Assembly: GCA_965219915.1 (NCBI GenBank)
Contig: OZ244794.1
Location: 2,976,001 to 3,040,000, forward strand
Length of the DNA stretch: 64,000 nt
Direction: 5' to 3'
Origin: Bin80 sp965219915
GTDB taxonomy: Bacteria; Bacteroidota; Rhodothermia; Rhodothermales; Bin80
The position numbers and the translations under genes were made by a program. Positions 1-7,207 of this stretch are shown one piece after another. The notes beneath the pieces are model-generated. The model was not told the origin of the DNA. It did not search any database and saw nothing but the letters and a program-made list of their open reading frames with translations. Within the stretch, counting starts at the first letter, position 1. Each line of letters begins with the position of its first letter.

Positions 1-219
1 AACAGTCGCGTGATTCGCTGCCAGCGCCGATAGAATGTCTCCACCAATAGCACTGCCACCCATTCCAGCAACAACCACCCCATTTATACCAGTGCCAGGC
101 CAACCACGGGTTTCAGCCTTAAGTGCACGCCTGCGACCTTCCCTGAGCAAATCAGGAAAGCTTCGAACGGCCTCATACATGTCCTCAACGTCAATCCGTT
201 CGAGCGATTCTTTGGTCAT
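1..219 (-). CDS. Bifunctional phosphoglucose/phosphomannose isomerase, N-terminal part
   Basis: Only the first 73 codons are in the window; the gene runs off the left edge. The translation carries the glycine-rich SIS-domain motif GMGGSAIGGD at residues 52-61, which is characteristic of the bifunctional phosphoglucose/phosphomannose isomerase family. Family members interconvert glucose-6-P or mannose-6-P with fructose-6-P in the cytoplasm. The start is taken as the ATG at 217-219, giving MTKESLERIDVEDMYEAV, which has the helical N-terminus usual for the family. A TTG a few codons upstream is an alternative. The identification rests on one strong motif and a good N-terminal match; the catalytic Glu and His lie outside the window. 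Confidence 0.75.
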   Translation of the reverse strand, partial: MTKESLERIDVEDMYEAVRSFPDLLREGRRRALKAETRGWPGTGINGVVVAGMGGSAIGGDILSALAANHATV

Positions 220-691
220 TTTTCCAGATATGTTTTTCAACTGTTAGGTACGATGATATCTACACAGGAGAACGTATACCCGTCCAAGAACTCCATTTTG
301 GCCTGAATACTGCCTGAGATCTAAATTGTGCCTGATTGAACAGGGCAATTTCGAAATTCAGAAAAAGAAGCACAGACATCGATTAGTCCGATTTTCCAAT
401 TAACCCCCATCAGAAAAAACCCCCTTGATCATCTCTATGGTGAGATTGATTTGATCTGGCGAATTAGTGGGTCGGTCCTGTTACAAGATCGCGACTAGGC
501 CTGTGATATTTCTCCTTGAGGTCGTGAAGAGAATGTGAGAAACAGTATTCTGGAGACGACATTTCACCCCGTTCCCAGGGAGTCTCCTGTATACTGCTAG
601 GGACGTGTAATTTGGTCCCCCGTTGCCGAGGTTACAAAGGAAGAATGGGAATAAGCGGGTAAATCAAACTGTTTAGGTTATCCGGTTCGAT
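220..691. other. Intergenic region, no gene seen
   Basis: About 470 bases lie between the isomerase start and the end of the interrupted repeat-protein gene. Both flanking genes are on the minus strand, so this stretch should hold the isomerase promoter and the 3' end of the repeat-protein transcript. No open frame with a protein-like translation and no clear terminator hairpin was seen. Confidence 0.4.
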
Positions 692-1027
692 TTACGTTTC
701 AGCCGTAATCACCGCCCCGGAATTCACCGCTTGATATGCTCCTGCTATCCGATGTACGGCCCCAAGCAAGTAGACAGTTCCCCCGATCGTAACCAGGACC
801 GGTGCCATGGATGCAAGTGCTGGGCCTGCTCCAAATGCGATGGCCACGGATACGACAATTCCACTCACAGCAGAAAGTCCTCCCTTTTGGACCATATTTC
901 TTGATACATCAATAGCAGCCTCCTTTGCAGTACGTTCTCCGGCGTAGACATAAATCATGTTCTCTCCCAAACTCACGACCCCTTCAAGAGCCATACCAAT
1001 GCATCCTGCTTTCGCTGCAATCTGCAA
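692..1027 (-). pseudogene. C-terminal fragment of IS-interrupted repeat protein
   Basis: This frame (111 codons from an accidental ATG) is the 3' piece of the gene whose 5' piece is at 3091-4055. Removing the IS plus one 83-bp duplication joins 4055-3091 to 992-692 in frame, giving 1266 nt (421 codons plus stop). The ATG at 1027 is an internal codon of the original gene, which read through GQTLQIAAKAGCIGMALEG at the junction. The fragment is rich in small hydrophobic residues, with a stretch near VSVAIAFGAGPALASM that may insert in a membrane. No family is recognised. Any product of the fragment alone would lack the repeat region. Confidence 0.7.
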
Positions 1028-1075
1028 GGTCTGCCCAGTAACGATGCCAGCAGCATCAATAATATTGGCTGCATT
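993..1075. repeat. Target-site duplication, left copy (83 bp)
   Basis: These 83 bases are identical, base for base by eye, to 3091-3173 and directly abut the left inverted repeat at 1076. The sequence is coding in the interrupted gene (around residues IIDAAGIVTGQTLQIAAKAG). A duplication this long is unusual for insertion sequences in general but is described for IS1634 and IS1549 relatives. Confidence 0.9.
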
Positions 1076-1091
1076 CCTGACTTCGACAGGT
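1076..1091 (+). repeat. Left terminal inverted repeat of the IS
   Basis: CCTGACTTCGACAGGT, 16 bp, pairs perfectly with the reverse complement of 3075-3090. The next bases (TACAACT versus ACGGGCTG) differ, so the repeat ends here. Confidence 0.9.
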
Positions 1092-1244
1092 TACAACTCT
1101 CTGAAAGTTAAAAGAGCCCCATTACCAGGGGCATAGGATTGTTTTTTGGGGTGTCCCGGACAATTTGAACACTACAAAGACGGTCTATCAGGCCGTTTTT
1201 TGCGGTCTGAATTCCAGACGTTAAGCAACCACTTGAGGCGCGGG

Positions 1245-2930
1245 TTACGGGTCTTTCTCCACGGGTACGGTCTGCCGCTGAATCGTCAACCCCAGCGCTT
1301 TGTAGAGCCGAATTTTTGTACTGTTGGCCGCCGACGGAATCGCAAAATGACGCTTGGTGGTGTTGTCCCGTACCACGGACACCTCTACTTCGCGCAATTG
1401 AGCCAGAATCTGGCCCTCACTGATGGGCGCCTCGGCGCCATGCCGCGTGTTGTAGATGCGACGCAGAATGCGCAGCATCGCAAAGGCGGCAAAGCAAATG
1501 GCAATGTGCGCGCGGACCCGGCGCTCAGTCCAGTGAAACACCGGACGAATCGCCAACGTGTGCTTCAATACCCGAAAGCCCTCCTCAATCTGCCATAATC
1601 CCCCGTACTGCGCATACACTTGCTGACCGGATGACGCCTTGAGACTCGTCCATACCCCATGCAGGCCCTCCAATTGACGATCCCTTTCAATGGCCGCCGC
1701 ATTCAGCTTCACCGCACCCCGTTTAACTTTCAGGTAACGACCGTTCCGGCCAGATCCCTTGACCCCGGACGCCAAACGCTTACGGGCTTTCTTTATCGCT
1801 TGCTCCCGCTCGTGTGCGTCCTTGGCCGCACGCTTCGGACAATACCGCAAAATGAGCCGACGGCCCCCAATGCTCACTTCGGTAACCTTCCGCCCATCCG
1901 ATGTTTCCTGCCACGAATGCGCGCCGGTAACCTTGCGCAATTCTTCCGCCTTCATCGAGCGCAAACGGGCCGCAACCACATAGTCATGACCCAGACTGTG
2001 CAGTAAGGCCACATTGTCCGCACTCAGCATCCCGGCATCCGCTACAAATACCACACGGTCCAGCGCAAAACGCGCTTTCAACGACGCGATCGCTGGCTCC
2101 AGCGTCTTCACATCCGCGGTATTGCCTTCAAATAGCTCATAGCCTACCGGCAATCCGTCTCGGGTCTGCATCAGAGCCAATACCACCTGCACACGGTTGT
2201 GCTTACCATCTTTACTGTATCCCTTCTTGCGGAGTTCGTCCGACTTGTCCGAGGCAAACGACAGCGTGGTGACATCAAAAAACAGCACATCCAGCTTCCC
2301 CCCGAGCAAGTCCGTCACTTCCCGGGCCACAATAGACTGCAACCGCGCAATGCGCCGATCATCCACCGCATCCATCATGCGGTAAAACTTGTGTACCGGC
2401 ACTTCCACGCCATCCTCCTTTGACAACTGCCGCGCATGAGCCAGCTTACTGTCCCCTGGGGCCGCCAAACGCAACAAAACCGCCTGCCTGAACAGACGCG
2501 CGGCCATCGCATGCCGTGTGGAAAACAACCGATCTAAACCCATACGTGCATACAAGGCCCCAAAAACCTCATGAAAGCCCACGCAGACCCGCTTGACTTC
2601 CTCCAGCTTGCGGATGTCCGCCAACGGGATGGGCTGCTTGGACTGCTTACGGTGTCGGGCCTCCAGTACGGCATTGGCACTATGCTCCGATGGAAACAAG
2701 GTGGGCTGCACACGCTCTTCTATCCGCAGACGTTCCTGTTCCGCGATGTGCAGGAGGGCCTCCAGTGCGGGGCCTTCGGGGGCCGTGCCCATATGGCGCA
2801 CGATCTTCTGCCGTACTTTGCCGTCTTTCGTGCGGTCATTGCGCACGATCTGGACGGCAATGTTTTGGGTGGTCTTGCGTTTGAGTTTGCGTACGAACAT
2901 GGTACCGTTAATATACGGCACGCGGCTCAA
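1245..2930 (-). CDS. IS1634-family (IS4 superfamily) transposase
   Basis: A 561-residue DDE transposase that would catalyse cut-and-paste movement of the surrounding element. The catalytic acids are visible as D219 (DVLFFDVTTL), D298 (VVFVADAGML) and E449 within the block YGGLWQIEEGFRVLKHTL. In that block the spacing E-x6-K (K456) matches the YREK signature of IS4-type enzymes, with Leu in place of Arg as is usual in IS1634 members. The N-terminal part (1-110) is basic, as expected for end binding, and the insertion between D298 and E449 is the beta-strand insertion typical of this superfamily. The frame is intact, so the element is probably active. The start is the first ATG, about 160 bp inside the right end. 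Confidence 0.92.
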   Translation of the reverse strand: MSRVPYINGTMFVRKLKRKTTQNIAVQIVRNDRTKDGKVRQKIVRHMGTAPEGPALEALLHIAEQERLRIEERVQPTLFPSEHSANAVLEARHRKQSKQPIPLADIRKLEEVKRVCVGFHEVFGALYARMGLDRLFSTRHAMAARLFRQAVLLRLAAPGDSKLAHARQLSKEDGVEVPVHKFYRMMDAVDDRRIARLQSIVAREVTDLLGGKLDVLFFDVTTLSFASDKSDELRKKGYSKDGKHNRVQVVLALMQTRDGLPVGYELFEGNTADVKTLEPAIASLKARFALDRVVFVADAGMLSADNVALLHSLGHDYVVAARLRSMKAEELRKVTGAHSWQETSDGRKVTEVSIGGRRLILRYCPKRAAKDAHEREQAIKKARKRLASGVKGSGRNGRYLKVKRGAVKLNAAAIERDRQLEGLHGVWTSLKASSGQQVYAQYGGLWQIEEGFRVLKHTLAIRPVFHWTERRVRAHIAICFAAFAMLRILRRIYNTRHGAEAPISEGQILAQLREVEVSVVRDNTTKRHFAIPSAANSTKIRLYKALGLTIQRQTVPVEKDP

Positions 2931-2952
2931 TTATGCAAATCACAAAATAAAC

Positions 2953-2965
2953 TGAACACTACAAA
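2953..2965 (+). repeat. 13-bp direct repeat inside the IS (partner at 1166-1178)
   Basis: TGAACACTACAAA occurs in the same orientation at 1166-1178, between the left end and the transposase stop, and here, between the transposase start and the right end. It is direct rather than inverted, so it is not an extension of the terminal repeats. Its role is unknown. Confidence 0.6.
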
Positions 2966-2988
2966 ACTGGATGTCGGAAATTAGGGCC

Positions 2989-3049
2989 AAAATGGCCCAA
3001 AACACCCCTAAAATGGCCCGAAATCACCCGAAAATGGCCAAAAATGGCC
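2989..3049 (+). repeat. Phased AAAATGGCC repeats near the right end of the IS
   Basis: Four copies of AAAATGGCC start at 2989, 3010, 3031 and 3041, i.e. at spacings of 21, 21 and 10 bp, which places them on one face of the helix. They lie between the transposase start and the right inverted repeat, where a transposase-binding site or transposase operator would be expected. No equivalent array is seen at the left end. Confidence 0.6.
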
Positions 3050-3074
3050 ATTCACGACCCCCGAGTCAGCCCGT

Positions 3075-3090
3075 ACCTGTCGAAGTCAGG
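3075..3090 (-). repeat. Right terminal inverted repeat of the IS
   Basis: ACCTGTCGAAGTCAGG, the exact reverse complement of 1076-1091, immediately followed by the right copy of the 83-bp duplication. Confidence 0.9.
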
Positions 3091-3173
3091 ATACCAATGC
3101 ATCCTGCTTTCGCTGCAATCTGCAAGGTCTGCCCAGTAACGATGCCAGCAGCATCAATAATATTGGCTGCATT
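3091..3173. repeat. Target-site duplication, right copy (83 bp)
   Basis: Identical to 993-1075. It begins directly after the right inverted repeat and encodes the same residues in the interrupted gene. Confidence 0.9.
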
Positions 3174-4076
3174 TGCCTTCGCGAGTTCGATACCTGTCAT
3201 GTCCCTGCTGCCTCGCGAAAGGTTTTTCCAAGCAGCTTCCCAAATGATGTTGCTGTTCTCAATAGCCAGCTCAGGGTAGTTGTACACAGATTTTATGTGA
3301 CTGGCATGCTTGCCGTCCAGGAATTCCACGACGGCATCTTTTCCAAGATTTCTGATTACCTGGAAGACAGAGGACTCATAAAAGCTCTCCGCAAGTGGCA
3401 TTATACGCCACGAATCTGTCAACCCAGCGGCAGCAAACTTCACTTTAAGAGCCATAGGCAATTCACCAAAAGCAGGTGATGCCGCCAGTATTTGGTTGTA
3501 GGCAGAAGCAGTTGCAGCACCAGCGGCTACAGCTGCCTTTTTAGCCCTGTTACGTACTGTTCCGTCTGGATCTACAGCCGTGACCGATTCCTTGAGTTTG
3601 CAGTTTGTGACCACCAATGCCTCGGACACCATATCGGCATATCGTTGGGACGCATCCTCAACTTCGGTCGTAAATTTTTCCCAGTGCTCATCTGCAAAAG
3701 TCTTGGCATCAAGTAGTTTTTCCTTACCAGCATCTGCCACTTTGACTAGAGTACCCTGCGCACCACGAGCAGCCCTACTTCCTGTGTTGATGACCTTGTC
3801 TGCGGCAACCTTTGAAGTGAGTTTCACATCCTGACCTATACCAACGGTTTTATCTGCTGCAGCCAGTACACCATGCTTGGCTCCACTGCCCGCATCCACC
3901 ATCTTTTCTGTAGCGACCTGTACGCCACGTTTGACTTGATTCCCGGCGTCCAACGCCTTATCTGCGGCCACTTGGGCTCCTTGTTTGACTTGGTTTCCTG
4001 CCTTAACAACCTTGCCTGCAATTTCCCGTACTCCACGACTTGATCTAGATTCCATTGTCTGATGCTTTATTGGCGG

Positions 4077-4286
4077 CTACTCATACGTCTTTCCATCTAG
4101 GTTTGAACCCTGTTCCACTACCTTCGTCGCAACTATATCCAGACCCTGATTAACTTCGCTCCTGCGCCAATCACCTAAATAGGCACTATCTGCCTTGGAT
4201 ATTGACTTTATACTCGGTATTACCATCTTGTCTGAAGCCGCCCGTACTACGAGTTCAATCTGTTTTTTGCTGCTCCGCCACAGCAA
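4077..4286 (-). pseudogene. Upstream fragment of the repeat-protein gene
   Basis: A 69-codon frame from a TTG start that ends in TAG just before the ATG at 4055 and lies in the same frame. It contains sequences like the downstream 18-mers (LVVRAASDKMV, GLDIVATKVV). Reading 4056-4076 in an alternative frame gives AANKASDNG, which completes the next repeat unit. Repeat phase across the gap is kept to within one codon if two small compensating indels are assumed. This suggests the two pieces were once one gene, damaged here before or independently of the IS insertion. It begins 5 bp after the polyprenyl synthetase stop. It could also be a genuine short gene, but there is little to support that. 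Confidence 0.4.
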
Positions 4287-4291
4287 AAAAT

Positions 4292-5275
4292 TCAGTGAAC
4301 ACGGGCTGCCATTCGATCAATCAGTGCGTGAAGCTGCGACGTGTCACCCGGAAGTAAATAAATTTGCGCCAATGCGGCACATGTGTAAGCACGGACACTC
4401 GCGCGAGCAGCATCAAATACACCAAGCTCCTCCATTCGCTCGCGGGCTTTTGGAATCTCCTTTTTATCAAGGCCTGAACCCGGGCGTATCCTATCAAAAA
4501 AAGCCAGGTCTTCACCGGTCGCACGTTCGCAGGCTTTCAATAGTAAATAAGTTCGTTTACCCTCAATCAGGTCGCCTCCCTGTACCTTCCCCCAATGCTG
4601 ACTATCCGCTACTAAATCCAGTAGATCATCCTGGATCTGAAATGCACGCCCGATCGATTTACCTGCCGCTCTCAAAGCCAATCGTGCATGAGAATCTGCG
4701 CCCCCAAAGATTCCTCCCATCTCAAGTGAACTGGAAAGCAGTGCGCCAGTTTTGCCATCAATCATCTGCAAGTAATCCGACGTTTTCAAATCCTGCTTTG
4801 TCTCAATTGCCATATCCAGTGCCTGTCCCTCACAGAGCCCTCTAATCGCCTCGCTAAATACCTGAATCAGCTGTGCACTCTTGTCTGAACTTGCCTTACA
4901 CACGCTTTCGTTGGCAAGCGCCAACAGAACATCCCCGCATAAGATTGCGGTGTCTGGATCCCAGAGTACATGCACCGTATTGCGTCCTCGACGTGTATCG
5001 GCATGATCCATGATATCATCATGGACGAGCGAGAAATTATGGGCTAATTCCACCGCCAGTGCCAGTGGTCTTGCTTCCCGAAGATCGGCTCCAAAAACGT
5101 CAGCTGAAAGAAGGAGCAGTAGCGGCCGGAGGCGCTTGCCCCCACCAGACAAGACGTATCGCACAGAATCATACAGCTCGCCTGGACCGCGATCCCGAAC
5201 CAATTCCGAAAGGCCTGACTCCACTGCAAGGCGAAGTTCCTCAAGTATTATTTCCAGATCCTCTTGACGCTGCAT
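4292..5275 (-). CDS. Polyprenyl (farnesyl/geranylgeranyl-type) diphosphate synthase
   Basis: A 327-residue trans-prenyltransferase that would condense isopentenyl diphosphate with an allylic diphosphate in the cytoplasm. The first Asp-rich motif is DDIMD (86-90), followed by the RRG of HADTRRGRNTVH. The second is QDDLLD (215-220). GGGKRLRPLLLLL (44-56) is the usual IPP-binding stretch. An aromatic Phe five residues before the first motif is compatible with a short-chain (C15-C20) product, but chain length cannot be fixed from this. It follows adenylate kinase with a 26-bp gap, in an apparent operon on the minus strand, and precedes the broken repeat-protein gene. The start is the ATG giving MQRQEDLEII. 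Confidence 0.9.
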   Translation of the reverse strand: MQRQEDLEIILEELRLAVESGLSELVRDRGPGELYDSVRYVLSGGGKRLRPLLLLLSADVFGADLREARPLALAVELAHNFSLVHDDIMDHADTRRGRNTVHVLWDPDTAILCGDVLLALANESVCKASSDKSAQLIQVFSEAIRGLCEGQALDMAIETKQDLKTSDYLQMIDGKTGALLSSSLEMGGIFGGADSHARLALRAAGKSIGRAFQIQDDLLDLVADSQHWGKVQGGDLIEGKRTYLLLKACERATGEDLAFFDRIRPGSGLDKKEIPKARERMEELGVFDAARASVRAYTCAALAQIYLLPGDTSQLHALIDRMAARVH

Positions 5276-5301
5276 ACCGTTATAACTCAGTTCGCCAAGA
5301 A

Positions 5302-5949
5302 CTAAGATAATTGTAGCACTTCACAGATTTGCGAATACACTGCGGTAAATGCTCCTGAGGCATCTATAGGCCGGAGTAAATCGCGGGAACGATAGTACTC
5401 AACCAGCGGGTGCGTGTCGCGATAGTAGGTCTTCAAACGCTGTTTAATGGTCTCCGGCTGATCGTCTGGACGTGTAATCATGAATTCCGCCTCCTCCGGC
5501 GGCGGAGGCTTATTCGATAAATGAAAATTCTCGCCGGTGAGGCGATGAATGCGCCTCTGTGATAAGCGCGATACTACATCTTCGTCACTTAGAACAAAGT
5601 TAATGACTGTCGTCAGTGACATACCCTGAGATTGCAGGAACTCCTGCAACCATTCAGCCTGCTGGAGCGTCCGGGGATAGCCATCCAGAATAAAGCCACT
5701 GAAATTCGCATCCAGCATGGCATCTTCTGCCAGTATGCGGACAATCCGATCCGGGACGAGATTTCCATCGTTGATGTACCCTGCCGCCTCTTGACCCAAC
5801 GGAGTGTCTGCCCGTATGATTTTTCGGAGTATCACCCCTGTGGAAATATGTGCGAAACCGAACCTGGAAGTCAACCGGCGTGCCTGAGTACCTTTACCCG
5901 CACCTGGGGGGCCAAAGAATACAAGTCGATGGTCCCGCACAGACATCAA
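5302..5949 (-). CDS. adk: Adenylate kinase
   Basis: A 215-residue nucleoside monophosphate kinase that converts ATP + AMP to 2 ADP. The P-loop is GPPGAGKGT (14-22). The AMP-binding region FAHISTGVILRK and the family signature FILDGYPRTLQQAE are both present. The LID region (QRRIHRLTGENFHLSNKPP and on) is of the longer type and lacks the four zinc-binding cysteines. The second codon is also ATG, so the start is either of two adjacent Met codons. The start overlaps the stop of the upstream small membrane-protein gene by 4 bp (ATGA), which indicates translational coupling. The stop is TAG, an ordinary stop in this genome. Confidence 0.95.
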   Translation of the reverse strand: MMSVRDHRLVFFGPPGAGKGTQARRLTSRFGFAHISTGVILRKIIRADTPLGQEAAGYINDGNLVPDRIVRILAEDAMLDANFSGFILDGYPRTLQQAEWLQEFLQSQGMSLTTVINFVLSDEDVVSRLSQRRIHRLTGENFHLSNKPPPPEEAEFMITRPDDQPETIKQRLKTYYRDTHPLVEYYRSRDLLRPIDASGAFTAVYSQICEVLQLS

Positions 5950-6413
5950 CCCTCTTTTTCTTTGCTCTCCGTATTCAATGCTCTAATCCCCATCTCAACA
6001 ACTACGGGAGCCAGCATCTGGACCAACTGAGTAAGCGTGCTCTCAGTTCTCTGCGGAACTCCGTCGTTCCTGGTCACGACATTCCTCTGTACAGCTTCTC
6101 CCAACTGTTCCCCCTGATCCAAATGCTCCATTACTGCTTGAATAACAGGCGCTAATGCTGCATCCAGGATCTCAGACTGATCCGATTCATCTGAGCGCCG
6201 TCCACTGGCAATTAAATACCCCAATGCGACCCCCACCCCGAGAACTGTGCACGCACTTCCGACAGGGTGTCGTGTAATTACTTCCTTGACAGGAGATACT
6301 GCGCCTGTTAACTCGCGACGGAGTGCACCCATATGCTGCTCCATTTGACGCATGCGCTCGCGCAATGCTTCGCGTACGTCATCACTTTTCTTGGTTTGCT
6401 TCGTGTCTTCCAT
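5946..6413 (-). CDS. Small DUF883-like membrane-anchored protein
   Basis: A 155-residue protein with an N-terminal charged, coiled-coil-prone region (DDVREALRERMRQMEQHMGALRREL), a proline-containing PVKEVITRHPVG segment, one glycine-rich hydrophobic helix (TVLGVGVALGYLIASG, about 57-72) and a variable acidic tail. This layout resembles the YqjD/ElaB/DUF883 style of inner-membrane proteins, though the assignment is by architecture only. It is a paralogue of the next gene upstream (6439-6774), with nearly the same helix and RHPxGS motif. It overlaps adk by 4 bp. Its function is unknown; stress-related membrane or ribosome association is described for ElaB/YqjD but cannot be claimed here. Confidence 0.7.
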   Translation of the reverse strand: MEDTKQTKKSDDVREALRERMRQMEQHMGALRRELTGAVSPVKEVITRHPVGSACTVLGVGVALGYLIASGRRSDESDQSEILDAALAPVIQAVMEHLDQGEQLGEAVQRNVVTRNDGVPQRTESTLTQLVQMLAPVVVEMGIRALNTESKEKEG

Positions 6414-6438
6414 TAGTCTTGGTTATGATCCATATGGT

Positions 6439-6774
6439 CTATTCTTCCGCCTCCTTCTCCGGCGCTATCCTCTCTTCCAATTGCTTCGTCACCGCTTCAA
6501 CGACGGGAACTAATGCTGCTTCCAGGAGAGTCCTGCCACTACCGGATCCAGCTGAACGCCGCTCGCTTCCCATTAAATATCCCAGCGCCACACCTAGACC
6601 CATAATCGCACATGTGCTACCGATAGGGTGCCGCATAATAATCTCTTTAACCGGAGTCACTACATCCGTCAACTCGTGACGTAGTGCACCCAAATGCTGT
6701 TCCATGCGACGCTCGTTCTCACTCAATGCTTCTCGAACGTCGCTACTTGTTCTGTTCTGTGTCGTCTCTTCCAT
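6439..6774 (-). CDS. Small DUF883-like membrane-anchored protein, paralogue
   Basis: A 111-residue protein of the same architecture as its neighbour at 5946-6413: SSDVREALSENERRMEQHLG coiled-coil region, PVKEIIMRHPIGS, hydrophobic AIMGLGVALGYLMGS helix (about 56-70), then a short charged tail ending EKEAEE. The tandem pair points to a local gene duplication. Its start overlaps the end of the upstream holin-like gene by 32 bp in a different frame, so translation of the three genes is probably coupled. No specific function is known. Confidence 0.7.
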   Translation of the reverse strand: MEETTQNRTSSDVREALSENERRMEQHLGALRHELTDVVTPVKEIIMRHPIGSTCAIMGLGVALGYLMGSERRSAGSGSGRTLLEAALVPVVEAVTKQLEERIAPEKEAEE

Positions 6775-7144
6775 TTTCTTTATCTGTTAATTCGTCTACC
6801 AATGTAGCCTCATTCTCTTTTGACCGTGTCAAAGACCTTCCTAGTAACCATGCCAGAGCAGCCATCACTACACCTATTGATGCGAAGCCCCATGCCGTGT
6901 TTCCCAGTAAAGCCCCCAATCCTAGTGCTGCTGCAACCGACAAAAAGGTAACAGCAAGGACGACCGACAGTCCAGTAAAGAGTACGACAAAGACGACCCG
7001 CTTATTTTGCAGGATTTGTTCCAGATATTGGTGCCCTGCAAGCTCTATCCTTAACTCCAGCCAAGATTGCAAGCTACTAATAAACCCCTTGTAGTGCAAC
7101 GCAATACGCTCCGCTCTACTTTTTTCTACGCTCTTATTGACCAT
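6743..7144 (-). CDS. Phage-holin-family-like membrane protein (Holin-X/superfamily III type)
   Basis: A 133-residue protein with a short charged N-terminus, two adjacent transmembrane helices (VVFVVLFTGLSVVLAVTFLS at about 50-69 and LGNTAWGFASIGVVMAALAW at about 80-99), then a basic patch and an acidic C-terminus. This matches the putative Actinobacterial Holin-X/DUF1469-like family often found next to DUF883 genes in chromosomes, where it has no demonstrated lytic role. It is the first gene of the run that leads through two DUF883-like genes to adk. The overlap with the next gene supports an operon. Confidence 0.65.
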   Translation of the reverse strand: MVNKSVEKSRAERIALHYKGFISSLQSWLELRIELAGHQYLEQILQNKRVVFVVLFTGLSVVLAVTFLSVAAALGLGALLGNTAWGFASIGVVMAALAWLLGRSLTRSKENEATLVDELTDKENGRDDTEQNK

Positions 7145-7207
7145 GTCTTGGACTCAGGGACACTGCCTAGACCGACAGGAACGTAATCTGTCCTGTGCAT
7201 GTTCCTG

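Larger units (their letters stand above)
1076..3090 (-). mobile_element. Complete IS1634-like insertion sequence, 2015 bp
   Basis: The element is bounded by perfect 16-bp inverted repeats (left CCTGACTTCGACAGGT at 1076-1091; its reverse complement at 3075-3090) and flanked by an 83-bp perfect direct duplication of host sequence (993-1075 and 3091-3173). It carries one minus-strand transposase gene (1245-2930) of the IS4 superfamily, IS1634 group. Long and variable target duplications are established for this group (IS1634, IS1549). The perfect duplication and intact transposase imply a recent insertion. It interrupts the 18-residue-repeat protein gene, with the transposase in the same orientation as that gene. 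Confidence 0.92.
3066..4055 (-). pseudogene. N-terminal part of an IS-interrupted 18-residue-repeat protein
   Basis: This frame encodes five consecutive 18-residue units (pattern xAGxQVKxGxQVAADKxV, for example DAGNQVKRGVQVATEKMV) at roughly residues 19-108, followed by a longer non-repetitive region. The units are amphipathic and predicted helical, resembling LEA- or apolipoprotein-like repeats in style only; no family is recognised. Native sequence ends at 3091. The last 8 codons (LTSTGTG and stop) are read from the IS end. The gene follows the polyprenyl synthetase on the same strand and was probably its downstream operon partner. Upstream, 4077-4286 carries more repeat-like sequence, so the original protein was longer. 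The native gene was at least 421 codons. Confidence 0.7.

Noticed and set aside
1179..2952. Nested older element bounded by the 13-bp direct repeat TGAACACTACAAA
   Set aside because: No inverted repeats are found just inside these repeats, so there is no evidence for a second element.
6743..7144. Holin-like gene as sign of a prophage
   Set aside because: No other phage genes are present; such holin-family proteins are common in bacterial chromosomes beside DUF883-type genes.
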